Assembly (NCBI RefSeq): GCF_000172415.1
Contig: NZ_ABLD01000008.1
Location: 62,001-126,000, forward strand
Origin: Paraburkholderia graminis C4D1M
Lineage (GTDB): Bacteria; Pseudomonadota; Gammaproteobacteria; Burkholderiales; Burkholderiaceae
Direction of reading: 5' to 3'
Length of the DNA: 64,000 nucleotides
Positions within the stretch are counted from its first letter, which is position 1. The number at the start of each line of letters is the position of its first letter. The notes beneath the pieces were generated by a model. It was given only the letters and a program-made list of their open reading frames with translations. It was not told where the DNA came from and ran no database searches. Shown one piece after another: positions 17,028 through 26,037 of this stretch. Both the position numbers and the translations under genes were made by a program.

Positions 17028-18383
17028 ATGAGAACCGATCCGCCTCGCCAGCTTCATCTGAACGTCAACATCCTCCACTCCGGCTTTGTCCCTTCCGCAT
17101 GGCGCACGCGCGAGGCCGATCCGCGCGCGTTCGTCGATGTCGCTCACTACGTTCGCGTCGCGCAGATCGCCGAGGCCGCGAAGTTCGATGCGGTGTTTCT
17201 CGCGGATAACGCGTCGATTGCCGATCAGATCGACTTCCGCCCGATCACCGCACTCGAGCCGACCGTGTTGCTCGCCGCCATTGCCGCGGCCACCACGCAT
17301 ATCGGCATCATCGGCACGGCGTCGACGAGTTATAACGAGCCGTACAACATCGCGCGCCGCTTCGCCACGCTCGATCAGCTCAGCGCGGGCCGCGCCGGCT
17401 GGAACATCGTGACGACCGCCGATCTCGGCTCGGCGCGCAACTTCGGGCGCGACGCCGTGCCCGATCACGCGCAACGCTACGAGCGCGCGGCCGAATTCAC
17501 GGAGGTCGTGAAGGCGCTGTGGGATAGCTGGGAAGACGACGCTTTTATCGGCGACAAGGAGAGCGGCCGCTTCATCGATACGGCGAAGGTGCACCGCATC
17601 GAGCATCGCGGCAAATACTTCAGTGTCGACGGCCCGTTCAATCTGCCGCGCAGCGAACAGGGTCATCCCGTGCTGATCCAGGCCGGCGGCTCGGCTGACG
17701 GACGCGAGTTCGCGGCCCGCCATGCCGAAGCCGTGTTTTCCGCATCGCAATCATTCGACGAAGCCGCCGCCTACGCGCATGAACTGAAATCGCGAGCGGC
17801 AGCATGGGGCCGCGGCAGCGATGCGATTCGCGTGCTGCCGGGGCTCACGACGATCATCGGCGCAACCGAAGCCGAGGCTTTGCGCCGTCGCGATGAACTG
17901 GTCGATCTGATTCCGTGGACGTATAGCCTCACGCGACTGGCCGGCATACTGGGCATCGCTGTCGAGCGCCTGAAACTCGACGAACGCCTGCCCGACGATC
18001 TCGCATTGCCCGGCGGCGGCAATGGTAATCACACGTTCTTCCACGCCACGCTCGCGCAGGCGCGCACGCATGGCTACACGGCGCGTCAATTGATTCGCGC
18101 GCTGGCGGGCGGCGGCGGACATCGTGTCGTCGTCGGCACGCCGGAACAGATCGCCGACGACATCGAGCACTGGTTCAAAGGCGGCGCCGCCGACGGCTTC
18201 AATCTGATGCCGGATGTTCTGCCGGGCGGGCTTCAAGACTTCACCGACGGCGTGGTTCCGCTGCTGCAGCAACGCGGCATTTTCCGCACCGATTACGAAG
18301 GACGTACGCTGCGCGACCACTTCGCGCTGCCGCGTCCGTTCAGCCGCCATCTGTTGCGGCGTGAAGCGGCCGCAACGGCGTAG
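17028..18383 (+). CDS. FMN-dependent monooxygenase, NtaA/SnaA/DszA type
   Basis: Large LLM-class flavin monooxygenase, ~451 residues. It has the family N-terminus (LHLNVNILHSGFVPSAWR), FDAVFLADNASI, the GTASTSYNEPYNIARRFATL segment around the FMN site, and GRAGWNIVTT, characteristic of NtaA/DszA-type enzymes. Such enzymes use FMNH2 from a separate reductase to attack C-N or C-S bonds in aminocarboxylates, sulfones or S-substituted cysteines. A TTG at 16998 is in frame, but the ATG at 17028 is preferred. It converges on the operon of ABC transporters and a second NtaA-type enzyme, so a shared organosulfur or aminocarboxylate role is likely. Confidence 0.93.
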   Translation: MRTDPPRQLHLNVNILHSGFVPSAWRTREADPRAFVDVAHYVRVAQIAEAAKFDAVFLADNASIADQIDFRPITALEPTVLLAAIAAATTHIGIIGTASTSYNEPYNIARRFATLDQLSAGRAGWNIVTTADLGSARNFGRDAVPDHAQRYERAAEFTEVVKALWDSWEDDAFIGDKESGRFIDTAKVHRIEHRGKYFSVDGPFNLPRSEQGHPVLIQAGGSADGREFAARHAEAVFSASQSFDEAAAYAHELKSRAAAWGRGSDAIRVLPGLTTIIGATEAEALRRRDELVDLIPWTYSLTRLAGILGIAVERLKLDERLPDDLALPGGGNGNHTFFHATLAQARTHGYTARQLIRALAGGGGHRVVVGTPEQIADDIEHWFKGGAADGFNLMPDVLPGGLQDFTDGVVPLLQQRGIFRTDYEGRTLRDHFALPRPFSRHLLRREAAATA

Positions 18384-18407
18384 TTCGAGCCGACCGCCGG
18401 GGCGATG

Positions 18408-18428
18408 CGATGCGATGCCATCGCATCG
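18408..18428. terminator. Inverted repeat between convergent monooxygenase and binding-protein genes
   Basis: CGATGCGATG and CATCGCATCG form a 10-bp inverted repeat with almost no spacer, just after the end of one gene and before the end of the opposing one. No T-tract follows. A bidirectional terminator is plausible. Confidence 0.4.
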
Positions 18429-18460
18429 TCGTCCCGCACGTCGCCTCGACGTAGACGCGA

Positions 18461-20119
18461 TCACTCCAACCACACGCCTTCGAAGCGATGACTGCCGAGC
18501 GGCGAAAACACCATCCCCTTCACACGCTTCGACACAGGCAGAGAGACGATGGAATGCGCAATCGGCGTATAAGGCACCTGCTGCTTGAAGATGACCTGCG
18601 CCTGCTGATAAAGCGCCGTGCGCTCGTCGACGTTCGCGGCTGCGCGCGCCTTGTCGATCAACGCGTTGAACGCCGGATCGCACCACTTGGACACGTTACT
18701 GCCGTGCACCGCATCGCACCCGAGCAACGTGCCGAGCCAGTTGTCGGGATCGCCGTTATCGCCTGACCAGCCGTAGAGCATCGCGTCGTGTTCGCCGCCC
18801 TGCTTCGCGCGGCGGTTATATTCGCCCCACTCGTAGCTCACGATCTTCGCGCGCACGCCGATCTTCGCCCAGTCCTGCTGGATCAGTTGCGCCATCAATT
18901 GCGCATTCGGATTGTAGGGGCGCTGCACCGGCATCGCCCATAGCGAAATCTCGAAGCCGTTCGGAAAGCCGGCCTGCGCAAGCAGCGCTTTGGCTTTTGC
19001 GGGATCGTAAGGTGCGTCCTTCAACTGCTTGTTGTACGACCATTGCGCGGGCGGCATCGGATTCGACGCAATGGTTGCATTGCCCGAGAAGACCGATTGA
19101 ATGATCGCGGGTTTGTCGATGGCCATATCGAGTGCGCGGCGCACTTCCACGCGATTGAGCGGCGCATGTTGCGTGTTGTAGGCGACGAAGCCCACATTGA
19201 AGCCGACGCCCGAAACTGCGGTAAGCGCGGCGTTTCGCTTCACAACCTCGAGATCGGCGGGACGTGGAAACACGGACACCTGACATTCGCCGCTTGCCAG
19301 CTTCTGCATGCGTACCGCCGGATCAGGCGTGATCGCAAAGATCAGATGCGCGAGCTTGACGTCGTCCGGGCGCCAGTAGACGGGATTGGCGTCGTAACGG
19401 ATCAGCGCGTCCTTCTGGTACGAGCGGAACACGAACGGCCCGGTTCCGACCGGCAACTGATTGATGTCCGCCTCGCGATGCGCGGCGCTCAGCTTCTCCG
19501 CATATTCCGCCGACAGAATCGACGCGAAGCTCATCGCGAGATTGCGCACGAAAATCACGTCCGGCTCCTTGAGCCGAAAGCGCACGGTCAGAGCATCGAT
19601 CTTCTCTATGCTCTCGATGTTCCTGTCGAAGCCCAAGTCGCTGAAATACGGAAAGCTGCTTGGATACGCCTTGCGGAACGGATCGTCGGCATGCAGCATC
19701 CGGTTGAACGTAAACAGCACGTCGTCGGCGTTGAAGTCGCGCGTCGGTCGAAACCATGCGGTCGTATGAAACTTCACACCGCCGCGCAGATGAAACGTGT
19801 ACGTGCGCTGATCCGCTGAAATGTCCCAGCTCGTCGCCAGCGCGGGTTCGAGATCGAGCGTGCCGCGGCGGAACTGCACGAGTCCGTTGTAGACGGTATT
19901 GGTGCTCGCGTCGAAATCGGTGCTGGTCGTATGCTGGCCCGGATCGAAGCCGGCGGGGCTGCCTTCGGAGCAGAACACGAGTGTGCCGGTGGGCGCGGCG
20001 TGGACAGAAGCGCCGTTCATCAGCAGCGCGCCGGTTAGCACCATCGACACGCCAAGGCGCGAACCACGAAACAGGGCGTGCCGCAGCGACGCGCCGGGAA
20101 AAACGGAACGGAAGGTCAT
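18461..20119 (-). CDS. Periplasmic peptide/nickel-type ABC substrate-binding protein (SBP_bac_5)
   Basis: DppA/OppA-type binding protein of 552 residues. A signal peptide precedes the mature start near residue 42 (ASVHA, then APTGTLVFCSEG). Family features include PAGFDPGQHTTSTD, FHLRGGVKFH and the RALDMAIDKPAII segment, and the C-terminus has the YTPIAHSI strand. No matching DppBCDF membrane or ATPase genes are in the window, so it must use a transporter encoded elsewhere. It lies 10 bp downstream of the amino-acid-type binding protein gene and seems to belong to the same minus-strand operon. Confidence 0.93.
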   Translation of the reverse strand: MTFRSVFPGASLRHALFRGSRLGVSMVLTGALLMNGASVHAAPTGTLVFCSEGSPAGFDPGQHTTSTDFDASTNTVYNGLVQFRRGTLDLEPALATSWDISADQRTYTFHLRGGVKFHTTAWFRPTRDFNADDVLFTFNRMLHADDPFRKAYPSSFPYFSDLGFDRNIESIEKIDALTVRFRLKEPDVIFVRNLAMSFASILSAEYAEKLSAAHREADINQLPVGTGPFVFRSYQKDALIRYDANPVYWRPDDVKLAHLIFAITPDPAVRMQKLASGECQVSVFPRPADLEVVKRNAALTAVSGVGFNVGFVAYNTQHAPLNRVEVRRALDMAIDKPAIIQSVFSGNATIASNPMPPAQWSYNKQLKDAPYDPAKAKALLAQAGFPNGFEISLWAMPVQRPYNPNAQLMAQLIQQDWAKIGVRAKIVSYEWGEYNRRAKQGGEHDAMLYGWSGDNGDPDNWLGTLLGCDAVHGSNVSKWCDPAFNALIDKARAAANVDERTALYQQAQVIFKQQVPYTPIAHSIVSLPVSKRVKGMVFSPLGSHRFEGVWLE

Positions 20120-20129
20120 TGGAATTGGA

Positions 20130-21062
20130 TCAGAATTTTGGCAGGCCCGGCGGGTTGCTTTCGGAGCGGTTCAGCGCTTCCGCCTGAATCCCCCAGCGCG
20201 CGAGCGCGCGCGCGTACGTGCCGTCGGCGATCACGCCATTGGTGGCAAGTGTCAGGCCGTCGACAAGTCCGCTGCCCTTGCGCGTTGCAATCGCCACGTC
20301 CGCTCTCGCGGGCCAGCCCGCATTCACGGTTCCCACCTGGCGAATCGCGCCGCTTCGCGCGGCGTCGTAGGCAAGCGGCGCATTGGGATTGAACTCCAAG
20401 TCCGCCCGGCCGGAGAGCAGCGCAACGCGGCTTGCCGCATCGTCGTCGAAATACTGGAGCTCGACGGGTTTCAGTCCTTTCGCGATGTTCTGCCGGTTCC
20501 ATTCGAGGATGATCTTTTCCTGGATCGTCCCCGAGCCGGTAATCACGCGCAGGCCCGCAATGTCTTTCGGCTCCGCGATGTGGCGTATCGGGCTGGCGGT
20601 TCGCACATAGAAGCCGTGCAAGCCCTGACGGTAAGTGGTGAAGTCGAACTTCTCCTTGCGCTGCTCCGTCACGCCGACGTTCGAGATCACCGCGTCGTAT
20701 TTCCCCGACGTCAAGCCCAGGGGCCAGTCGGCCCACGTGATCGGCACGATGTCGAGCTTCAGTCCCAGGGCGTCGGCGATCAGTTGCGCGTAGTCCGCAT
20801 CCGAACCGACGACGGTCCGCGCATCCGTCGCGTAAGTCGCGGTCGGCGGACCATGCGGCGAGATGGCGACTGTGAAAAGCCCTTCCCTCACGAACCGGTA
20901 GCGATTCGCGATTGCCGCAATCGCCTGCTCGTTTTTGCCGGTACGTATGCGTCCGGGCTGTTGCGGACTGAGGTCGATGCCGGTCTGCGCGCCATATGCG
21001 CGGCCGATCGTCGCCAACGCCGCCGCGATGCCCGTCATGACGAATCTGCGCCTGTTGATCAT
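20130..21062 (-). CDS. Amino-acid-type ABC substrate-binding protein (SBP_bac_3), paralogue 1
   Basis: Binding protein of 310 residues with an N-terminal twin-arginine-like stretch (MINRRRFVMTGIAAAL), then the mature start near residue 25. Domain features: TYATDARTVVGSDADYAQLIADALG, GKYDAVISNVGVTEQRK and RVALLSGRADLEFN, typical of polar amino acid or cystine binding proteins. It is clearly paralogous to the protein encoded at 24325-25272; both end NPPGLPK plus one residue. It lies 21 bp after the permease-ATPase fusion gene, so both binding proteins probably feed that single transporter. Confidence 0.92.
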   Translation of the reverse strand: MINRRRFVMTGIAAALATIGRAYGAQTGIDLSPQQPGRIRTGKNEQAIAAIANRYRFVREGLFTVAISPHGPPTATYATDARTVVGSDADYAQLIADALGLKLDIVPITWADWPLGLTSGKYDAVISNVGVTEQRKEKFDFTTYRQGLHGFYVRTASPIRHIAEPKDIAGLRVITGSGTIQEKIILEWNRQNIAKGLKPVELQYFDDDAASRVALLSGRADLEFNPNAPLAYDAARSGAIRQVGTVNAGWPARADVAIATRKGSGLVDGLTLATNGVIADGTYARALARWGIQAEALNRSESNPPGLPKF

Positions 21063-21083
21063 CGTGTTGCGAAGAAGGAGTGG

Positions 21084-22901
21084 TCAGAGCACACGCGACA
21101 GGAATTCGCGCGTGCGGGAATGTTGCGGTTGATTCAGCACGCTCGCTGGCGGACCGGCTTCGATCACCCGGCCGCGATCCATGAACACGATGGTGTCGGC
21201 CACTTCCCGCGCAAAGCCGATCTCGTGCGTGACGATGACCATCGTGGTGCCGGAGCGCGCCAGTTCCTTGATGACGTCGAGCACTTCGTTCACCAGTTCG
21301 GGATCGAGAGCGGATGTCGGCTCGTCGAACAACAGAACCTTTGGCCTCAACGCCAACGCGCGCGCAATCGCGACGCGTTGCTGCTGTCCGCCCGATAATT
21401 GCCGCGGCCACGCGTGCGCCTTGTCCGCGAGTCCGACACGCGCAAGCAGATCCTGCGCGAGCTGCTCCGCTTCCTTGCGCGGCAAGCGGCCAAGCGCGAC
21501 CGGCGCCTCGACGATGTTGTCCAGCACGCTCAGATGCGGGAACAGATTGAAGTTCTGAAACACCATGCCGACGTCGCCGCGACGCCGCAGCACGTCGCGC
21601 TCCTTTAGTTCGTAGAGCGTCATGCCGTCGCGGCGATAGCCGATCAGTTCGCCGTCGATATCGATCAGACCGTCGTCGACGCGTTCAAGATGATTGATCG
21701 TGCGCAGCAACGTCGACTTGCCGGAGCCGGATTGACCGAGGATCACCGTGACGCTGCCGGGACGCATGGTGAGCGAGACGTTGTCGAGCACCTTGAGTGC
21801 GCCGAAGCTCTTCGAGACCTTCTGGATGACGATCTCGCCGCCTGTGCGCTGGTCGATCCACGGATTCGCAGCGCCGGGGATTTTCGACTCGCTCGGCGCG
21901 ATGGCGTCGGCAAGCCGCGACTCGCCGGCAAATGCAGTTTCGCGCCGGCGCAGCACGAATCCTGCAAGCGCCTTGATCGCCTCTTCGAATGGCGACGGCG
22001 TTGTGCTGCGCGTCGCGCCGCGCGAGAAATAGCGCTCCACGTACACCTGAATCGCGGAGAGCACCGAGAGAATGATCAGATACCAGACGGTTGCCACCAT
22101 CAGCAGCGGAATGACCTCGAGATTGCGCCGATAGATGATCTGCACCGTGTAGAACAGCTCGGGCATGGCGAGCACATAAACCATCGCCGATCCTTTCGCG
22201 AGCGAGATGAGATCGTTGAACGCGGTCGGCACGATGGCCCGCATGGCCTGCGGCAGCACGATGCGCCGCGCCTGGCGAAGCCGCGGCAGTCCGAGCGCGG
22301 CGGCCGCTTCGAGCTGCCCCTGATCGACGGACTGAATGCCGCCGCGAATCACTTCCGCCGAAAAAGCGGCGTGATGCAGCGTCAGGCCGAGAACGGCTGC
22401 GCAAAAAGGACTGACGACTTCAGTAGTCGGCCAGTTACCGAATGCGATGCCGGTAAAGGGAATGCCGATGCTGATCGTCTCGTACAGATAGCCGAGGTTG
22501 TTGAGGATCAGCAGCAGAACGATAAGCGGGATCGAGCGGAACAACCACACGAACACCCACGCGCTGCCTGCAAGAAGCGGAGAACGCGAGACCCTTGCGA
22601 GCGCGATAAGCATGCCGAGCGCGAAGCCGATCGACGCACCGAGCGCCGTCAGCAGCAGTGTTCGCCCGAGTCCCGAGAGCACCGGTTCCGACAGAAACCA
22701 TTCGGCAAATACGCCCCAGCCCCAGCGCGGATTGCCGAGCACGGAGTCGAGCACGAGCGCGATCAGAATAGCGGCGAGCGCGGCGCCGGCAGTGCGCGCG
22801 CGATGCTTCGCGGGCACGACGTGATAGCGGTTGCGGTCCCGTTGCGATTCTCCTTGTGCGGACCCTGGCGCCTGTACGGCGACTTTGGCGGCTTCGTTCA
22901 T
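21084..22901 (-). CDS. Fused amino-acid ABC transporter permease and ATPase
   Basis: A 605-residue fusion. Residues ~35-310 form an HisM/GlnP-type permease with several membrane helices and the EAA loop (EAAAALGLPRLRQARRIVLPQA region near 205). Residues ~345-605 are a polar amino acid ATPase: Walker A GQSGSGKST near 385, Q-loop VFQNFNLFPHLSV, signature LSGGQQQR, Walker B VLLFDEPTSALD and the switch His in VTHEIGFA. All catalytic motifs are intact. Fusions of this kind are known among transporters for sulfur amino acids and related polar compounds. It is in an operon with two binding proteins and an NtaA-type monooxygenase. Confidence 0.94.
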   Translation of the reverse strand: MNEAAKVAVQAPGSAQGESQRDRNRYHVVPAKHRARTAGAALAAILIALVLDSVLGNPRWGWGVFAEWFLSEPVLSGLGRTLLLTALGASIGFALGMLIALARVSRSPLLAGSAWVFVWLFRSIPLIVLLLILNNLGYLYETISIGIPFTGIAFGNWPTTEVVSPFCAAVLGLTLHHAAFSAEVIRGGIQSVDQGQLEAAAALGLPRLRQARRIVLPQAMRAIVPTAFNDLISLAKGSAMVYVLAMPELFYTVQIIYRRNLEVIPLLMVATVWYLIILSVLSAIQVYVERYFSRGATRSTTPSPFEEAIKALAGFVLRRRETAFAGESRLADAIAPSESKIPGAANPWIDQRTGGEIVIQKVSKSFGALKVLDNVSLTMRPGSVTVILGQSGSGKSTLLRTINHLERVDDGLIDIDGELIGYRRDGMTLYELKERDVLRRRGDVGMVFQNFNLFPHLSVLDNIVEAPVALGRLPRKEAEQLAQDLLARVGLADKAHAWPRQLSGGQQQRVAIARALALRPKVLLFDEPTSALDPELVNEVLDVIKELARSGTTMVIVTHEIGFAREVADTIVFMDRGRVIEAGPPASVLNQPQHSRTREFLSRVL

Positions 22902-22941
22902 CGTTCGTACTCGGTCCGTTGTGGTGTCCGTTCGCGTGTGT

Positions 22942-24264
22942 TCATGCAGTTTCGGTCAGCGTGTAGCGGCTTTCCTTGCGCGGCAAACCTAAGTGGTCAC
23001 GCAGCGTTGCGCCGCTGAGCGTCGTTTCGTAACGGCCGCGCCGCTGCAGTTCGGGAATCACGTAGCGGACAAAATCGTCGAGGCCTTGCGCCTGCACCGC
23101 GAAGCCAAGAATGAATCCGTCGGCGGCGCCCGCTTCTATCCAGCGGACCAGTTCATCGACCACGTGTTCGGCCGTTCCGAGAAAATGCGTCTTCGGCGTC
23201 GCGACTTCGAGTGCGACTTCGCGCAAGGTTTGTCCGTTGCTGCGGGCATTGGCCTTGATGCGGTCCGTCGTCGAGCGGAAGCTGTTGCGGCCAAGATCGC
23301 CGAGTTCGGGGAACGGGGCATCGAGCGGGTACTGCGTAAAGTCGTGATGATCGAAAAAGCGGCCGAGATACGCGAGCGCTTCGTCGATATTGAGCAGATC
23401 GCGAATCGCGCGGTACTTCGCTTCGGCTTCTTCATGCGTGGCGCCGACAATCGGGCCGATACCGGGGAATATCTTCACGTCGTCGCGGCTACGCCCATGC
23501 GCCTCGGCGCTGTCCTTCACGCGCTGCGCGAAAAGCCGCGTCTCTTCGACCGAGACCGAATGCGTGAACACGGCATCCGCATATTTGCCGGCCAATGCAA
23601 TGCCCGCATCCGACGAGCCGGCCTGGAAGATCACCGGCTGACCTTGCGGCGAGCGCTGGATATTGAGCGGCCCCGCTACCTGAAAAAATTTCCCCTGGTG
23701 ATTGAGCGGATGCAACTTGTCGCGATCGAAAAACACGCCGCGCTCGCGGTCGCGCACGAATGCATCGTCGTCCCAACTATCCCATAGCCCTTGCGTCACG
23801 CTCAGGTATTCATCCGCGATTTCGTAGCGCAACGCATGCTCGGGATGCGATCCGCCGTAGTTCTTCGCGGTGCCTTCGAGCGGCGTCGTGACGACGTTCC
23901 AGCCGGCGCGGCCGCCGCTGATCAGATCCAGCGACGCGAACTGCCGTGCGACCGTGAACGGATCGCTATACGACGTCGAGACCGTACCCGCGAGACCGAT
24001 TTTCGACGTGACCGTGGCGAGTGCCGACAGGATCGAAATGGGCTCGAAGCGATTCAAAAAGTGCGGAATCGATTTCTCGTTGATGTAGAGACCGTCCGCG
24101 ACGAACGCGAACGCAATGCCGTTCGCTTCCGCTTTTTGCGCCGTGCGGATCATGAAGTCCAGATTGACGCTGGCATCCGCCGGTCCCGCCGGATGCTTCC
24201 ACGCGTTCATGTGGCTGCCGGCACCTTGCAGCATGATGCCGAATGGGATGTGCTTCTTGCTCAT
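22942..24264 (-). CDS. FMN-dependent monooxygenase, NtaA/SnaA/DszA type
   Basis: Second large LLM-class monooxygenase, 440 residues. Motifs: IPFGIMLQGAGSHMNAWKH, the GLAGTVSTSYSDPFTVAR segment, GGRAGWNVVTT, and GQPVIFQAGSSDAGIALA around the FMN phosphate site. YxeK of Bacillus, which oxidatively cleaves S-(2-succino)cysteine derivatives, belongs to this class. Placed between the ABC permease-ATPase fusion and a binding protein gene, it probably acts on the compound imported. It needs an FMN reductase; none is encoded nearby. Confidence 0.93.
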   Translation of the reverse strand: MSKKHIPFGIMLQGAGSHMNAWKHPAGPADASVNLDFMIRTAQKAEANGIAFAFVADGLYINEKSIPHFLNRFEPISILSALATVTSKIGLAGTVSTSYSDPFTVARQFASLDLISGGRAGWNVVTTPLEGTAKNYGGSHPEHALRYEIADEYLSVTQGLWDSWDDDAFVRDRERGVFFDRDKLHPLNHQGKFFQVAGPLNIQRSPQGQPVIFQAGSSDAGIALAGKYADAVFTHSVSVEETRLFAQRVKDSAEAHGRSRDDVKIFPGIGPIVGATHEEAEAKYRAIRDLLNIDEALAYLGRFFDHHDFTQYPLDAPFPELGDLGRNSFRSTTDRIKANARSNGQTLREVALEVATPKTHFLGTAEHVVDELVRWIEAGAADGFILGFAVQAQGLDDFVRYVIPELQRRGRYETTLSGATLRDHLGLPRKESRYTLTETA

Positions 24265-24324
24265 GATGTCGTTCGCCAGACAGAAGGAAAGATCGAAGCC
24301 GGTGATGCGTTTTCGACCGCCGCG

Positions 24325-25272
24325 TCACGACTTCGGCAAGCCCGGCGGATTGGTCGCCGCCTTCGCGATCGCTTCGGACTCGAGATGCCAGCGCGCGAGC
24401 ACCGAGCGATACTGTCCGTTCTGGATCAGATTGTTCAGCGCGATGGTGAGCGGCTCGGCAAGACCGCTGCCCTTGCGCGACGTCACCGCGACCTCCGCCG
24501 TGCGCGGCCAGCCGCCGCTCAAGGTGCCGACCTGGCGCGTCTTGCCTTGTCTCGCGGCATCGTAGGCAAGCGCGGCATTCACGCTCAAGATCGCGTCCGC
24601 GCGCCCCGACTGCAACGCCACCGACCTCACCGCATCGTCGTCGTAGTACTGCACGGAAACCGGCTTGAGCCCACGCGCAACGTTCTGCCGGTCCCACTCG
24701 AGCAGGATCTTTTCCTGATTGGTCCCGGCGTCGGTGATGATCCGCAGACCGGCGATATCTTTCGGCTCGGCGATTTGCCTGATCGGACTATCGGTCCTCA
24801 CATAGAAGCCGATCTGATCCTGCCGGTAGGTCGAGAAGTCGAACTTCGCCTTGCGCTCTTCCGTCACCGTGACGTTGGAAATCACCGCGTCGACCTTGCC
24901 GGACGCAAGGGACAGCGGCCAGTCCGGCCACGCGAGAATCACGACATTCAGATGCTTGCCGAGACTGTCCGCAATCAGTTGCGCGAGGTCCGGGTCGAAT
25001 CCGACTACCGTTCTCGCATCGCTCGCATAGGTGCTGATCGGCGGATGACCGACAACGATGCCCACCGTCAACGCATTCTTCGCGACGAAGGCGAAGTTCG
25101 AAGGTATGGCCTTGATGGCGGCCGGGTCCTCCGCGCCGCGAATGCGGTTCTGTTGCGCCGGGCTAAGATCGAAGCCCGGGGCCGCCGCGAGCGCCGGGGC
25201 ACTGCCGGCCGTCATGCCGGCCATGCTCGCCAATAGAAGCGTTGCAAGATGCGCGCGCAATCTCATCGTCAT
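24325..25272 (-). CDS. Amino-acid-type ABC substrate-binding protein (SBP_bac_3), paralogue 2
   Basis: Periplasmic binding protein of 315 residues with a signal peptide (LLLASMAGMTAGSAPALAA). It parallels the 20130-21062 product throughout: TYASDARTVVGFDPDLAQLI, GKVDAVISNVTVTEERK, SPIRQIAEPKDIAGLR and the C-terminal NPPGLPKS. Two binding proteins for one permease-ATPase suggests that the transporter takes two related substrates. It is in the same minus-strand operon, between the NtaA-type monooxygenase and GNAT genes. Confidence 0.92.
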   Translation of the reverse strand: MTMRLRAHLATLLLASMAGMTAGSAPALAAAPGFDLSPAQQNRIRGAEDPAAIKAIPSNFAFVAKNALTVGIVVGHPPISTYASDARTVVGFDPDLAQLIADSLGKHLNVVILAWPDWPLSLASGKVDAVISNVTVTEERKAKFDFSTYRQDQIGFYVRTDSPIRQIAEPKDIAGLRIITDAGTNQEKILLEWDRQNVARGLKPVSVQYYDDDAVRSVALQSGRADAILSVNAALAYDAARQGKTRQVGTLSGGWPRTAEVAVTSRKGSGLAEPLTIALNNLIQNGQYRSVLARWHLESEAIAKAATNPPGLPKS

Positions 25273-25298
25273 GTGTTCCGTTGGAATGTCAGGTGGGC

Positions 25299-25850
25299 TT
25301 AGCGGATCGCGAGATCGGTTTGTTTCGCGCGAAGGTCTTCGAGGGTATCGATGCGGCCCGGATCGAGCAGGTCCTTCCCGTAGCGCAGATGAACATGCAC
25401 CTCGGGAGGCAACGACGTATCGAACAGGCTGGCGTAGCCGCTATTCGCATACAACGCCCAGGCTTCGGGCTGCCGAAACCCGGTGGTTAGATAAACGCGC
25501 GTATAACCCTGGGCGAGCGCACGCTGTTCTAGTTCCTGCACGACGCGGCGCGCGAGGCCCTGACGGCGCACATCGTCGCGTGTCCAGACACGTTTGAGTT
25601 CCGCGGTGCGCGCGTCGTAGCGCTTGAACGCGCCGCCGCCGATCGCCACGCCGTCCCGCAGCAGCAGAATGAATGCGCCCTCCGGCGGAGCGAACGCCTC
25701 GGCCGGATAACGCGCGATTTCCTGCGCGGCCGACTCGCCGTTGTCCTTGTGAAACGATGCGTAACGCGTCGTATATTCGCGCTGCAATGCGCTTAGCAGA
25801 GGTTGGGCAAGCGGATCGAGCGGAGTGGTATCGACAACGCTAAAGCTCAT
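25299..25850 (-). CDS. GNAT family N-acetyltransferase
   Basis: GNAT protein of 183 residues from the ATG at 25850 (MSFSVVDTTPLD). The acetyl-CoA site is seen as ELKRVWTRDDVRRQGLARRVV near the middle (Q/R-x-x-G-x-A/G loop), followed by ALAQGYTRVYLTTG and the AWALYANSGYASL C-terminal motif. The frame extends to 25994 but without similarity. In the Bacillus yxe/sna pathway an N-acetyltransferase acetylates the S-substituted cysteine before the monooxygenase step, and this enzyme would fit that role. That assignment is by gene context only. Confidence 0.88.
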   Translation of the reverse strand: MSFSVVDTTPLDPLAQPLLSALQREYTTRYASFHKDNGESAAQEIARYPAEAFAPPEGAFILLLRDGVAIGGGAFKRYDARTAELKRVWTRDDVRRQGLARRVVQELEQRALAQGYTRVYLTTGFRQPEAWALYANSGYASLFDTSLPPEVHVHLRYGKDLLDPGRIDTLEDLRAKQTDLAIR

Positions 25851-26037
25851 GATGATCGACCGGAACGCGCCGGCTCGTCTTGTGGAATTCACACGATAGC
25901 GCGCAGTCGTTCGACGGCTAAACAAGCAATTGGTATATGAATATGGTGCCGCTGCGGCGAACGTTTTTTGTTGTCCGTTCGATTGCTCGCGCATCGCATT
26001 GCGTTATTCGCGCAGCGTATCCGTCAATAGAACATCG

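Noticed and set aside
19899..21398. A 499-codon plus-strand frame opposite the binding protein and transporter genes
   Set aside because: No recognisable domain and antisense to intact ABC genes.
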